Counted from the first letter of the stretch, positions 45,195 to 55,704 are shown. The stretch is DNA of 64,000 nt from Sinorhizobium fredii NGR234 (GCF_000018545.1 NC_012587.1:868001-932000), one strand, 5' to 3'. Notes: generated by a model from the letters alone, not told the origin. Program-made: numbers and translations.

Positions 45195-45241
45195 TGCATG
45201 TCGCCCCAACGTGTGCAGCGGCTTTGGGGCAACGACATGCA
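45195..45241. repeat. second palindromic repeat family, copy 2 (inverted)
   Basis: TGCATGTCG...CGACATGCA hairpin in the spacer between the convergent sodC and nadQ genes. Its reverse complement aligns over 47 bases with the hairpin at 20538-20584. The outer arms and CCGCTGCACAC centre are conserved, while changes in the inner arms keep them mostly complementary. It starts at the first base after the sodC stop. Confidence 0.78.
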
Positions 45242-45251
45242 CAAAAGCAAT

Positions 45252-46232
45252 TCATCTTCCGCCGACCTTGAGGCCGGGAGCAGGGCGCTCATCGAGAATC
45301 TGTCGTCGGAAGCGGAAGAGCGCGGCCGGCCTGCCGCCGGTCGAGCCAAGCGTTCCGCCCGTCGGCTCGACGAGTTCCGCGCCCTCGACCAGCCGGCGGA
45401 AATTCTGCTTGTGCAGATGGCGGCCGGAGATCGCCTCGACCGTCGCCTGAAGGTCCGTAAGAGTGAATTCCGGCGGCATCAGTTCGAAAACCACCGGCCG
45501 GTATTTGATCTTGCCACGCAGCCGGGCGACGGCCGTCGCGACGATGCGGCGATGGTCATGCCGCATCGCTAGGCCCGCCGCAGGCTTGTCCGTTTCGCGG
45601 CCATGGCCGTCGATCACCGCCTCGCGCACCAGCCCCGCTTCATAGAGCAGTTCGTAGCGCTCCAGCACGCGCTCCTCGTCCCACGGAAAGTCGTCGAGGC
45701 CGAAGGCCAGCCGTGCGCGCGATCGGCGTTGCACGTTTGCCGCGGATTTCTCATCGCCGGCAAGGCCGGCTTCCCAGCGGGCAAGGGCCGGCAGGATCGT
45801 CTGGTCGAGCACGGCCGGACGTCCCTGCCGCCAGTCTTCCCAAGGCAAATAGCCATACCAATCCCGCCAATGGGCGCCGGCCTCAGCCAGTCTCTCGGTG
45901 TTCTCGGCATCAGTGCGGGTCAGCGCCAGATAGCCGACCGAGACCATGTGCTTGCCTTCTTCACCCGGCAGCCGCTGGCGCCCGCGGTCGCCGAAGGTGT
46001 AGAGCTGCTCGATATAGCCGAGCTTCAGCGCCGTTCGCTTTTCGACGCGGGCCCGCAGGCTCGCCTCGAATGTGCGGTGGCGCGCCGGGTCGAAGGGGCC
46101 GAAGGGCAGGCTATCGCGCGTGTCGCCATCGGTCTCGCTGACCGCGAGGATGCGCGGACTGCGGTTGACGACGGCGACGATGACGGCGTTGAGGCCAATC
46201 TCGACGGTGACCGGCACCCCCTCAACCTGCAT
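45252..46232 (-). CDS. nadQ: NAD biosynthesis regulator NadQ (Nudix-like, COG4111)
   Basis: A 326-aa protein whose N-terminal half resembles a Nudix domain (VTVEIGLNAVIVAVVNRSPRI, LKLGYIEQLYTFGDRGR, VSVGYLALTRTD) but with a degenerate Nudix box (RARVEKRT in place of REUxEE), and whose C-terminal half is a winged-helix-like DNA-binding region. This matches the alphaproteobacterial NAD regulator family that controls nadABC. The start at 46232 has GGAAG seven bases upstream and overlaps the end of the phosphatase gene by 11 bases. It is the last gene of a four-gene operon. Confidence 0.85.
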   Translation of the reverse strand: MQVEGVPVTVEIGLNAVIVAVVNRSPRILAVSETDGDTRDSLPFGPFDPARHRTFEASLRARVEKRTALKLGYIEQLYTFGDRGRQRLPGEEGKHMVSVGYLALTRTDAENTERLAEAGAHWRDWYGYLPWEDWRQGRPAVLDQTILPALARWEAGLAGDEKSAANVQRRSRARLAFGLDDFPWDEERVLERYELLYEAGLVREAVIDGHGRETDKPAAGLAMRHDHRRIVATAVARLRGKIKYRPVVFELMPPEFTLTDLQATVEAISGRHLHKQNFRRLVEGAELVEPTGGTLGSTGGRPAALFRFRRQILDERPAPGLKVGGR

Positions 46233-46761
46233 GGCGCGCATCTTCCGGAAGGAGAGGCAGGAGGAAGGGGGCATTGCCGTCGGCATCGGCGCCGCGGCCG
46301 ATCGCCCGCACCGCGGCGGCGAGCTTTCCCCGTCGCGACAGTGCTTCGTCGCCGATCTCCACGAGCCGCGCATTCGGCGTTGCAAAAGGTGAGGCGAGCC
46401 GCAAGCGTCTTGCGAGACCCTCGTCATCCTGGTCCGGCGCGACTGCCAGCGCCGCGATCAGCGCAGCGGCGGGCGAGCGCGAGACCCCCATCCAGCAATG
46501 GACGAGCAGCGGGCGCGAGCGGTCCCACCTTCGGGCGAAGTCGATGATCTGGGCGACATGCATTTCCTGCGGCGCAATCAGGTCGCCGGTTCCGGCAAAG
46601 TTGATGTCGTTGACGCCGATCGTCAGATGCTTGTCTCGTTCGATTATGCCGGGACGGTGAAAATCCTGCCCCTTCGCCATCAGGCTCAGCATCTCGCGGC
46701 AGCCGTGGCGGATAGCCATTTCTGCGATGCGGCCGAGCGGCGAGACGACGATGCCTGTCAT
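46222..46761 (-). CDS. protein tyrosine phosphatase-like protein
   Basis: A 179-aa protein of the cysteine-phosphatase superfamily. The P-loop is VHCWMGVSRSPAAA, a good CX5R(S) motif, with an upstream aspartate candidate in IGVNDINFAGTGD. The rest resembles the rhizobial group of small dual-specificity-like phosphatases. The target is unknown. The start (46761) is one base after the HD hydrolase stop, and its end overlaps nadQ. Confidence 0.86.
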   Translation of the reverse strand: MTGIVVSPLGRIAEMAIRHGCREMLSLMAKGQDFHRPGIIERDKHLTIGVNDINFAGTGDLIAPQEMHVAQIIDFARRWDRSRPLLVHCWMGVSRSPAAALIAALAVAPDQDDEGLARRLRLASPFATPNARLVEIGDEALSRRGKLAAAVRAIGRGADADGNAPFLLPLLPEDARHAG

Positions 46762-46762
46762 G

Positions 46763-47371
46763 TCAGGCCTCCTGGCTCGTCTTGATGTGCTCCGCCTCCA
46801 GCGACGTGAACCGTTCGGCGAAAAGCCGTTGTGCATCGACCGCGGGCAAGGGATCGATCAGCAGCGTCTCGCGCGTCACGCCGCGCGGCTGGCCGAAGAA
46901 CTTGCGCGCTTCCTCCGGTGAAAAACCGGCAAGTTCCGTCGCTTCGAAATAGGCGGCGACGCGATCGGCCTTCTTGATCCGCTCCTTGAGTTCCTTGGGT
47001 GTATGAGGCGGCAGGCCGAAGCGCATATGGACGGCGCTTTCGAGCCGTTTCTCGACCGTCTTGTATCCTCCGCCCACCACGGCCTTGAATGGCGAAATCA
47101 TGTCGCCGATGACATATTCAGGTGCATCGTGGAGCAACGCCATCAGGCAGTCGGACGCATTGCAGCGGTTGGTGCGGCGAAAAATGTCTTCGACCAGCAG
47201 GCTATGCTGGGCGACGGAAAAGGCGTAGTCGCCAATCGTCTGCCCATTCCAGCGGGCCACCCGTGCAAGGCCGTGGGCGATATCTGCGAGTTCGACGTCG
47301 AGCGGCGAGGGATCGAGCAGATCGAGCCGCCGGCCGGAAAGCATCCGCTGCCACGCGCGCGCATTCATCAT
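46763..47371 (-). CDS. HD-domain hydrolase (YfbR-like 5'-nucleotidase family)
   Basis: A 202-aa protein. The metal-binding HD set is visible as FSVAQHSLLVEDI, ALLHDAPEYVIGD, and KKADRVAAYFEA. This order fits YfbR-type 5'-deoxynucleotidases and related HD_3 hydrolases. It starts with ATG overlapping the ygfZ stop (ATGA) and is followed after one base by the phosphatase, so the four genes ygfZ to nadQ are tightly coupled. A role in nucleotide turnover is plausible but not shown. Confidence 0.87.
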   Translation of the reverse strand: MMNARAWQRMLSGRRLDLLDPSPLDVELADIAHGLARVARWNGQTIGDYAFSVAQHSLLVEDIFRRTNRCNASDCLMALLHDAPEYVIGDMISPFKAVVGGGYKTVEKRLESAVHMRFGLPPHTPKELKERIKKADRVAAYFEATELAGFSPEEARKFFGQPRGVTRETLLIDPLPAVDAQRLFAERFTSLEAEHIKTSQEA

Positions 47372-48216
47372 GCGCTCGCCTCGTCCGCCTCGGCCGGGAA
47401 GGCAAGGCCGGTCCAGCCGGGCAGTGTCAGCGTGACCGGCACATCGCCGGCGAGAATGGGGTCGCCCTTGGCGATTGCTTCGCCCGCCTTGTCGATGCGG
47501 ACGATTGCAAGGCCGGCCCTGTCCTGGACGGTGCCGAGCGAGCCGATCGGGCGACCATGAATTGAAAGACTAGTGCCCGTTGGTGGAAGTAAGGCTTGCC
47601 CGGAGACGATGACGACGCGGCGGCGGGCCGTACCGCGGTGCTGCATCCGAGAGACGACCTCCTGGCCGACATAGCAGCCCTTGCGGAAGGACAGTCCACC
47701 GTTGAGATCCATCAGCACGTCATGCGGAAAGGCGTCCTGCAGTGCGTAGTCCCGGCCCGCCGTGGCGACGCCAGCTTCGATCCGCAGTCGGTCGTAGTCG
47801 GCGGCGCCGGCCCCTGCGCCGGCGATTTCACGATAGAGACGGAACACGGGTATCCCGGCCTTCTCGAATCGATGGTCGCGATAGCTGCTCTCGGGCCGTT
47901 CCTCCCCGAAGGCGACCACGACCGGCGCCGGCGCGAGAAGGGATAGTTCCACCGCCGATCGCAGCTTGTACATGGTCAGCCGCTTCAACAGCGCCTCGGC
48001 CTGGTCGCGGGACGTTTCGAGCCGCAACGCTTCTCCATCGCGGGAGATCAGAAAGTCGAAAAGAATCTTGCCCTGCGGTGTCAGCAGTGCCCCCGGCCGC
48101 ACTTCGTCGTCGGCCAGCGCGCCGATGTCGGTGGTGACCAGACCCTGCAGCAATGCGTCAGCGTCCTTGCCGGAAACGCTGATGGTGACGCGGTCGTCGA
48201 GGCGAAGCTTGGGCAT
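47368..48216 (-). CDS. ygfZ: folate-binding Fe-S cluster assembly protein YgfZ
   Basis: A 282-aa protein of the YgfZ/GcvT family that uses tetrahydrofolate and supports assembly or repair of Fe-S enzymes. The start resembles the GcvT fold (ISVSGKDADALLQGLVTTDI, LLTPQGKILFDFLI), and the family signature is KGCYVGQEVVSRM with the conserved cysteine. The start at 48216 begins the conserved domain. Since NadA is a 4Fe-4S enzyme, linkage to nadQ is notable. Confidence 0.92.
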   Translation of the reverse strand: MPKLRLDDRVTISVSGKDADALLQGLVTTDIGALADDEVRPGALLTPQGKILFDFLISRDGEALRLETSRDQAEALLKRLTMYKLRSAVELSLLAPAPVVVAFGEERPESSYRDHRFEKAGIPVFRLYREIAGAGAGAADYDRLRIEAGVATAGRDYALQDAFPHDVLMDLNGGLSFRKGCYVGQEVVSRMQHRGTARRRVVIVSGQALLPPTGTSLSIHGRPIGSLGTVQDRAGLAIVRIDKAGEAIAKGDPILAGDVPVTLTLPGWTGLAFPAEADEASA

Positions 48217-48350
48217 GGTTTCGAATCCCGTTCTCTTTGTCGAAGAGGTAGGATTTCCGCTGCGGAAGGGCAAGCGTACTGAGTGCGGCGAGGATGGGTG
48301 CAACGCTTTTTCCGGCATACACCCCGCGGACAAACGCTCTGCGAAAGTGT

Positions 48351-49097
48351 TCAATCGCCGGCGACGAAGAATTTCCACTGACCGTCGGGCGTGATGCCGA
48401 CGCGGTAGAAATTGTAGTTGCCCAATTCTTCCATGCCGGCGAAATCGCCGGCGGTCACCAGCCGGAACAGGTCGACCTTCTCCGGAGGCGTCAGCGAAGC
48501 CAACGGCTTTTCGGCGAAATAAGGCCAGACGTAGGCTTCCTCCGGCGTGCCCTTGTCGGCAAGGACGAAGCCGGTCGAAAGAACATCGAGCAGGATTGCG
48601 AGGATTTCGACGCCATCCTGGTCGCCCGAAAGACCTTTCAGGGTCGCGATCGGGTCTTCCTCGCCGCCGCTGCCGCTGACCTGCGTCTGGGTCGGCCCCT
48701 TGCCAAGCAGGGGGCGCAGCCGCTCGATGTCGCCGGAGGCGGCTGCCTCGACGATCAACTCGCGCATGCGGGCGACTGGGGCCGGAATTTTCGAGACGTC
48801 TGTCAGAACTTCGACCGGCTGGACCACTTCGGGCGCGGCATCCTTGGTTTCGGTCGCGGCCTTGTCGACGAGCGGATCGGGCATCGGGATTTCGAGCGGC
48901 TCATCCGGTTCGGCTTCGGGCGACTCCGCCGGCGCCGAATTCTCGGCGCTATCAGCGGGAGCCGGAGGAGGGGCGCCCTTCAGTTCACTCAATGCGAACG
49001 CAGCCGGAGCCGCCATCGGGACGCAGAATACGGCCCCCGCCAGCAACAGCATGACGAGGCGCGCCGCTCCGGCTCGGCCTGCAAGGTTCCGGGTCAT
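48351..49097 (-). CDS. exported protein of unknown function, proline/glutamate-rich linker
   Basis: A 248-aa protein with a signal peptide (arginine-rich start, then VMLLLAGAVFCVPMAAPAAFA). A linker of about 60 residues rich in Ala, Pro and Glu follows. The folded C-terminal domain begins around PAPVARMRELIVEAA and ends YNFYRVGITPDGQWKFFVAGD. It appears to be a conserved rhizobial periplasmic protein, but I recognise no named domain. It lies 134 bases upstream of ygfZ on the same strand. Confidence 0.75.
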   Translation of the reverse strand: MTRNLAGRAGAARLVMLLLAGAVFCVPMAAPAAFALSELKGAPPPAPADSAENSAPAESPEAEPDEPLEIPMPDPLVDKAATETKDAAPEVVQPVEVLTDVSKIPAPVARMRELIVEAAASGDIERLRPLLGKGPTQTQVSGSGGEEDPIATLKGLSGDQDGVEILAILLDVLSTGFVLADKGTPEEAYVWPYFAEKPLASLTPPEKVDLFRLVTAGDFAGMEELGNYNFYRVGITPDGQWKFFVAGD

Positions 49098-49111
49098 GGG
49101 CAGTCCTGATG

Positions 49112-49381
49112 CTATTGGATTGACCGCTGTGGGGAGAATTCTCCGGCCAGCATACGCTCGCGAAGCGAATTCAGCATGGCCTCGGCGCCCTCTTCGCCAT
49201 GCAGTCGAATGGTTTCCCGCATGGCCAGCGCAATGGCCGCGTCGGCAATGATTTCCGGCTCGATCCCATCCGCCATGCCGTCCGCCCAGGCTTCGTTCTG
49301 GTGTTCCAGCGCCGCCTGCATTTTCTCATGGACGATCATGTCGTCGATGTCGGTCAGGCTTGGTTCCATCATTCGTTCCAT
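49112..49381 (-). CDS. small acidic protein of unknown function
   Basis: An 89-aa helical, acidic protein beginning MERMMEPSLTDIDD, with the C-terminal part EEGAEAMLNSLRERMLAGEFS. There is no signal peptide. The ATG at 49381 has GGAAG six bases upstream; the Met codon at 49372 is an alternative. It lies 14 bases upstream of the exported-protein gene and may share its transcript. Family unknown to me. Confidence 0.65.
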   Translation of the reverse strand: MERMMEPSLTDIDDMIVHEKMQAALEHQNEAWADGMADGIEPEIIADAAIALAMRETIRLHGEEGAEAMLNSLRERMLAGEFSPQRSIQ

Positions 49382-49540
49382 GCGGCTTCCATCACGTGCA
49401 CTTGGCCAACCTAGCGCCTTTTCGCTGAACCGCAACTGAACGGGCAGACAGGCCGGTCACTTCTTACCACTCTCTTAACGGACTTTAGCAGCCTTTTCCC
49501 GAAACGACACGGGCCGCCGGAAAAAGAGGTTAATATCGGG

Positions 49541-49984
49541 CTAATTTCCAAAACGCGCGACGATTTCGGAAGCGAGTGTTGCACCTTCGGCACGGTATCG
49601 CTCCTCGGCGAGCGTCGCGGGCTCCGTGCAGGCAGTGTAAACCGAGGCGAAGGTCCGATACCCGCGGTTGAACGCGGCCGTCATCCGCTCGCGCCGCTTC
49701 GGCTCGTCGGCGGTCTCCTTGTCGATCAGTTCCTGCATCGAGCGGCGCCAGCTATCTTGCGGCTCGTTGAGACAAAGATTGCGCAGATAGTGGACCGAGC
49801 CGAGGATTTCGGCCAGGCGGATGAGGCGCTGTTCATAGGGCGGCGGCTTGTCTTCGCCTGGAGGCGGCGCGGCGACCTCGGTTTCCTGAGGGGCGGGGGA
49901 CGCCTCCTGCGCAGCAGCCCCTGCTGCGTTCGCAAGCGCGGTGCCGGCGAGGAGGATTCGGAAGATGAGTGGCGCGACGGTCAT
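49541..49984 (-). CDS. TIGR02301-family periplasmic protein
   Basis: A 147-aa protein with a signal peptide (MTVAPLIFRILLAGTALANAAGAAAQ) and a proline-rich linker. The helical domain contains RLAEILGSVHYLRNLC, FNRGYRTFASVYTACTEPA and EGATLASEIVARFG, with two conserved cysteines. This corresponds to the short alphaproteobacterial family TIGR02301 of unknown function. The ATG overlaps the stop of the Nudix gene. Confidence 0.8.
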   Translation of the reverse strand: MTVAPLIFRILLAGTALANAAGAAAQEASPAPQETEVAAPPPGEDKPPPYEQRLIRLAEILGSVHYLRNLCLNEPQDSWRRSMQELIDKETADEPKRRERMTAAFNRGYRTFASVYTACTEPATLAEERYRAEGATLASEIVARFGN

Positions 49985-50451
49985 GGCTCCATCAAATCCG
50001 AATCGGCGCGGCTTGCAAGGGCGTCGTGGCTCGGGCGGATGGACGGCCGAAGACCGGCCAGCTTTTCCACGCAATGGCGGACGCTTTCGGGAATGGGCAG
50101 GGCGAAGATTTCCTCCGGCGTGAACCAGCCGGCATCTGCCGCATCGTCCGAGGCAACGGCGTCGCAATCGGAATCTGCCTGCACCGTGAAGACCGAGAGC
50201 AGGAAATGCCGGCTCTCCGCCTGGGTCGGAACGAGGTCATAGGTCTCGAAAAGCACCGGGTCGCGGCCACAGATCCCGGTCTCCTCAGTGAGTTCGCGCA
50301 AGGCGGTTTCGGCGGGAGACTCGCCCGGCTCCGCCCGACCGCCCGGAAAGGCATACATGTCGGCCGACGGCGGATTGGCCCGGCGGACGAGCAGATAGCG
50401 TCCGTCCCGTTCGATGATGGCGGAGGAGGCGAGTTGCGGCTGGCGTGCCAT
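49981..50451 (-). CDS. Nudix hydrolase
   Basis: A 156-aa pyrophosphohydrolase. The complete Nudix box starts at GGRAEPGESPAETALREL and continues TEETGI, matching GX5EX7REUXEEXGU, near residues 37-60. It is preceded by a strand with YLLVRRANPP. The substrate cannot be told. Its stop overlaps the TIGR02301 gene (ATGA). The much longer frame upstream (to 51735) is antisense to the SRAP gene and rejected. Confidence 0.92.
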   Translation of the reverse strand: MARQPQLASSAIIERDGRYLLVRRANPPSADMYAFPGGRAEPGESPAETALRELTEETGICGRDPVLFETYDLVPTQAESRHFLLSVFTVQADSDCDAVASDDAADAGWFTPEEIFALPIPESVRHCVEKLAGLRPSIRPSHDALASRADSDLMEP

Positions 50452-50511
50452 GCTGAGATCTGAACTCTTGTGGTCGTTGACCCATCCTACGTGAAATGCG
50501 ACATCCCTGTC

Positions 50512-51285
50512 ATGTGCGGACGTTTTGCGCTGACGGCGAGCCCGGAACAATTGTTGGAACTGTTCGGCCTGCTGAAGGTCGAAGATTTCCCGATGCGGTT
50601 CAATATCGCGCCGACCCAGCCGATCCTGATCATCGTCGCTTCGGAGCGGGCGGAGCCCGGCAGCAACCTGCCGGATCGCCAGGCGATGCTCGTGCGCTGG
50701 GGCTTCACCCCGGGCTGGGTGAAGGATCCGCGCAGTTTTCCGCTGCTCATCAATGCACGCGCCGAGACCGTGGCGGAAAAGGCCGCCTTCCGTGCCGCGA
50801 TGCGCCATCGCCGCATTCTGGTGCCGGCATCCGGCTTCTATGAGTGGCATCGTCCGCCGAAGGGTAGTGGAGAAGCCTCGCAGGCCTATTGGGTTCGGCC
50901 GAAGAAGGGTGGCATCCTCGCCTTCGCCGGCCTCATGGAGACCTGGTCGTCGGCTGACGGGTCGGAGGTCGACACCGCCGCCGTTCTCACCACGGGCGCG
51001 AACAAGACGATCCGGCACATCCATGATCGCATGCCGGTCGTGATTCCGCCGGAGGAATTTTCCCGCTGGCTGGACTGCCGGACGCAGGAACCGCGCGACG
51101 TGGCAGACCTTCTGGCTCCGCCGCCGGAGGACTATTTCGAGGCGGTTCCCGTGTCCGACAAGGTCAACAAGGTCGCGAATAGCGGGCCCGACCTCCAGGA
51201 CGAAGTCGCCCCCATAGCATCGATCCTGGCGAAAAGACCTCCCGCCGAGCGCGAAAAGGAAGACGGACAGTTGACGCTCTTTTAG
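50512..51285 (+). CDS. SOS response-associated peptidase (SRAP/YedK-like)
   Basis: A 257-aa protein of the HMCES/YedK family that forms a stable DNA-protein cross-link with abasic sites in single-stranded DNA. The start MCGRFALTA gives the catalytic Cys2 after Met removal. Further marks are FNIAPTQPIL, NARAETV, PASGFYEWH with the active-site glutamate, and HDRMPVVI with the histidine. The start at 50512 is required for Cys2; longer frames would hide it. No LexA box was noted upstream. Confidence 0.95.
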   Translation: MCGRFALTASPEQLLELFGLLKVEDFPMRFNIAPTQPILIIVASERAEPGSNLPDRQAMLVRWGFTPGWVKDPRSFPLLINARAETVAEKAAFRAAMRHRRILVPASGFYEWHRPPKGSGEASQAYWVRPKKGGILAFAGLMETWSSADGSEVDTAAVLTTGANKTIRHIHDRMPVVIPPEEFSRWLDCRTQEPRDVADLLAPPPEDYFEAVPVSDKVNKVANSGPDLQDEVAPIASILAKRPPAEREKEDGQLTLF

Positions 51286-51452
51286 GGCGCGCTCCGGCCT
51301 GCCACGCGGGGTGCTTGACGAGTTTTCTTGCCGGCAGGTTTGGCCTTGGCCTGCAGGCAGGCGGCGAGCACGGCCTTGAGGCCAAGCGGCCGATATTGCG
51401 CCACGAGATCGGCCGCCGGGGGCTTGGAGCCGGGAGTCTTGGCGGGTTTCAT
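51282..51452 (-). CDS. small basic protein of unknown function
   Basis: A 56-aa lysine/alanine/proline-rich protein with AKTPGSKPPAADLVAQY near the start and KPAGKKTRQAPRV near the end. AAGGAG lies nine bases before the ATG and TATATA further upstream may be a -10 element. The stop overlaps the SRAP stop codon tail to tail. Such a basic, short product might bind nucleic acid, but this is a guess. Confidence 0.55.
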   Translation of the reverse strand: MKPAKTPGSKPPAADLVAQYRPLGLKAVLAACLQAKAKPAGKKTRQAPRVAGRSAP

Positions 51453-51868
51453 TTGTATGTTCTCCTTGATGCTTCCTATATATCGGGAACGCTTCGTCTT
51501 CGCTTTTGTGCCCGAAAACGGCGTTTCTCCTTGTTCCGCGGGAAACATGGATCCGCTGCTGCACGAAAGTGCAGTGCGAATCACGCTTCCGCGTTACGAT
51601 CCGGTCGAGCCGAATCGTGACAAATCGATGGCCGCAGTCTTTCGCTCGTGTCCACTTTTGCTTGCATGCGGCCGGCCTCTTGACCGGCGCCATGCGACGC
51701 GCGATAAGGATCGCCATGAAAACGGTTATCTGCATTATTTGCCGGAAGATTATTCGCTAGCGATCCGCTGGCCTGGCCGTTTTCGTCTCCCGAAATCCAA
51801 GATGACAAACGTGCGGGCCGCCCCGGGCGCATAGTGCTACGGTTGCAATGCAGACTTGGAGATTTGGG
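51453..51868. other. intergenic region between the small basic gene and cysS
   Basis: These 416 bases separate two divergent genes and should hold both promoters. Composition is less GC-rich than around it. I see no gene, RNA or clear repeat; short open frames here have no Shine-Dalgarno or recognisable product. Confidence 0.4.
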
Positions 51869-53269
51869 ATGGGCGGAATGCCGACTTTGAAGCTGTACAA
51901 CACGCTGACGCGGGAAAAGGCCGATTTTCGGCCGATCGACCCTCTAAACGTCCGCATGTATGTCTGCGGCCCGACCGTCTACGACTATGCCCATATCGGC
52001 AATGCGCGGCCGATCATCGTCTTCGACGTGCTTTTCCGGTTGCTTCGCCACGTCTACGGCGAAAGCCGCGTCACTTATGCGCGCAACATCACCGACGTCG
52101 ACGACAAGATCAACGCGCGTGCCCTGCGGGACTATCCCGGCCTGCCGCTGAACGAAGCGATCCGGCGCGTCACCGAAAAGACCGAGACGCAGTTCCTCGA
52201 TGATGCGACCGTGCTCGGCTGCCTCGAGCCGACCGTGCAGCCGCGCGCCACCGAGAGCATCGCCGAGATGGTCGAGATCATCGAGAAGCTGCTCGCCAAG
52301 GGGCATGCCTACCAGGCTGAAGGGGAGGTGCTCTTCGATACGAAGTCGATGCGGGACTATGGCCAGCTTTCCAGACGCAATCTCGACGAGCAGCAGGCCG
52401 GCGCGCGGGTCGCGGTCGAAGCCCACAAGAAGAATCCCGGCGACTTCGTACTCTGGAAGCTTTCCCAGGAGCATGAGCCCGGCTGGGACAGTCCCTGGGG
52501 CCGCGGCCGGCCCGGCTGGCACATCGAATGCTCGGCGATGAGCGGCCGCTATCTTGGCGACGTTTTTGACATTCACGGCGGCGGGCTTGACCTGATCTTT
52601 CCGCATCACGAGAACGAGATCGCCCAGTCGCGCTGCGCGCACGGCACGGACGTCATGGCGAATGTCTGGATGCACAACGGCTTCCTGCAGGTCGAAGGCC
52701 GCAAGATGTCGAAGTCCGAAGGCAATTTCGTCACGATTTACGAGCTTTTGCACACGGAGAAGTTCGGCGGCCGCCAATGGCCGGGCGAAGTGCTGAGGCT
52801 GGCAATGCTGATGACGCATTATCGCGAGCCGATCGATTTTTCCATCAAGCGGCTGGAGGAGGCCGAGCACCTGCTCTCCAGATGGCCGGTGCCGGGTGAG
52901 GCGGCGGGCGAGGCGGACGCGGCCATCGTGGCCGCGCTGGCGGACGACCTCAACACCGTCGCGGCGATCCAGGCGCTGCATGCGCTGGCGCAGAAGGCGT
53001 CGGTGGATGCGCAGTATCTCGGCGCCTTCGCTGCAAGCGCCGCGCTCCTCGGCGTGCTGCCGAAGGAGATCGAGCTCGACGTGGCGGTCGTCGAGGAGAT
53101 CGACGGTCGCGTTCGAGCGCGCCTCGAACTCCTGAAAGCGAAGAACTATGCCGAGGCTGATGCCATCCGCGCCGATCTCCTGGCCCGAGGCATCCAGCTC
53201 AAGGACGGCAAGGATCCGGAAACGGGCGAGCGGGTGACGACCTGGGAAGTGAAACGGTCCCAGACCTGA
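51869..53269 (+). CDS. cysS: cysteinyl-tRNA synthetase
   Basis: A 466-aa class I aminoacyl-tRNA synthetase. The ATP motif is AHIGNAR (residues 41-47), the zinc ligands include Cys33 in VCGPTVYDY and those in GWHIECSAM and [10 protein letters not shown], and the KMSKS loop is [10 protein letters not shown] near 277. The C-terminal DALR-like helical domain and the short tail are normal. The start at 51869 has GGAG at good spacing; the ATG at 51848 lacks one. Confidence 0.96.
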   Translation: MGGMPTLKLYNTLTREKADFRPIDPLNVRMYVCGPTVYDYAHIGNARPIIVFDVLFRLLRHVYGESRVTYARNITDVDDKINARALRDYPGLPLNEAIRRVTEKTETQFLDDATVLGCLEPTVQPRATESIAEMVEIIEKLLAKGHAYQAEGEVLFDTKSMRDYGQLSRRNLDEQQAGARVAVEAHKKNPGDFVLWKLSQEHEPGWDSPWGRGRPGWHIECSAMSGRYLGDVFDIHGGGLDLIFPHHENEIAQSRCAHGTDVMANVWMHNGFLQVEGRKMSKSEGNFVTIYELLHTEKFGGRQWPGEVLRLAMLMTHYREPIDFSIKRLEEAEHLLSRWPVPGEAAGEADAAIVAALADDLNTVAAIQALHALAQKASVDAQYLGAFAASAALLGVLPKEIELDVAVVEEIDGRVRARLELLKAKNYAEADAIRADLLARGIQLKDGKDPETGERVTTWEVKRSQT

Positions 53270-53289
53270 GCATGCAATAGGAGGAAGAC

Positions 53290-53772
53290 ATGGCTGACGA
53301 TGTCCATACCGGCGGATGCCAATGCGGTGCGGTCCGCTTCCGCGTCGAGGGCAAGCTCGGCGACGCATCAGTCTGCCATTGCCGTATGTGCCAGAAGGCG
53401 AGCGGCAATTTCTATCTGCCGCTCGTTTCGGTGCGCGGCGCAAGAGTTTCCTGGACGCGGGGCGAGCGCAAGCGGTTCCAGTCGTCCAATGCGGTCTGGC
53501 GCGGCTTCTGCGGCGGTTGCGGCACGCCGCTTACCTTCGAGGCGCCGGACGGCATGGCGCTGGCGATTGCTGCTTTCGACAGGCCCGAAGGCATAACACC
53601 GACGATCCAGTGGGGTATCGAGGCGAAATTGCCTTATGTCGACAATGTGCCGAGCCTTCCCGGCGAGGAGACGATGGCCGACATCGACGCGGCTTCATAC
53701 CTCGCTGATGTCGTTTCCTATCAGCATCCCGATCATGACACCGAAAACTGGCCCCCGGAGGAGAGACGATGA
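53290..53772 (+). CDS. GFA/CENP-V domain protein, first of three in tandem
   Basis: A 160-aa zinc-binding protein of the glutathione-dependent formaldehyde-activating (GFA) family. The zinc cysteines are GGCQCGAVRF, CHCRMCQKASG and FCGGCGTPL. The C-terminal part ends in VVSYQHPDHDTENWPP. Biochemically most members are uncharacterised; formaldehyde-glutathione activity is established for only a few. GGAGGAAG precedes the ATG. The stop overlaps the next paralogue by four bases. Confidence 0.92.
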   Translation: MADDVHTGGCQCGAVRFRVEGKLGDASVCHCRMCQKASGNFYLPLVSVRGARVSWTRGERKRFQSSNAVWRGFCGGCGTPLTFEAPDGMALAIAAFDRPEGITPTIQWGIEAKLPYVDNVPSLPGEETMADIDAASYLADVVSYQHPDHDTENWPPEERR

Positions 53773-54244
53773 GTGACGCCATGCGAACTGGAGGGTGCCA
53801 GTGCGGTTCGGTTCGTTTCCGCATTCGCGGCGAGCTCGGACGCCCGTCGATCTGCCACTGCCGGATGTGCCAGAAGCAGTTCGGTTCGTTCTTTTCGGCC
53901 CTGGTGACGGCGCCGAAGGACGGGGTGGAATGGGTACGCGACGAACCGAGCTATTTCCAATCCTCGGTCAATATCGATCGCGGCTTTTGCCCGAAATGCG
54001 GTACGCCGCTGACCTATCGGCATCCCGGCGGCCTGGAAATCGCCATCGGCGCCTTCGACGACCGCTCCGATCTCGCGCCGCGGATCCAGGTCAACTACCA
54101 GGCCCGGCTGCCGTGGGTCGAAACGATCTTCGACCAGCCGGTCCATGATGATCAGGACTATTATGCGCGGCAGGAACAGGTCATCTCCTTCCAGCATCCC
54201 GATCACGAGACGGAGCAGTGGCCGTCGGCAGGGCAGTGGACATC

Positions 54245-54248
<4 letters not shown>
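53769..54248 (+). CDS. GFA/CENP-V domain protein, second of three in tandem
   Basis: A 159-aa paralogue of its neighbours. It has the same zinc cysteines: GGCQCGSVRF, CHCRMCQKQFG and FCPKCGTPL, and it ends VISFQHPDHETEQWP. The mid-region (FFSALVTAPKDGVEW) differs enough to suggest a different ligand. Both ends overlap the adjacent genes by ATGA, so the three are translated in a coupled way. Confidence 0.92.

Positions 54249-55704
<1,456 letters not shown>

Noticed and set aside
49981..51735. 584-codon frame that contains the Nudix hydrolase
   Set aside because: Only the last 156 codons resemble a protein; the rest is antisense to the SRAP gene. The ATG at 50451 is the sensible start.
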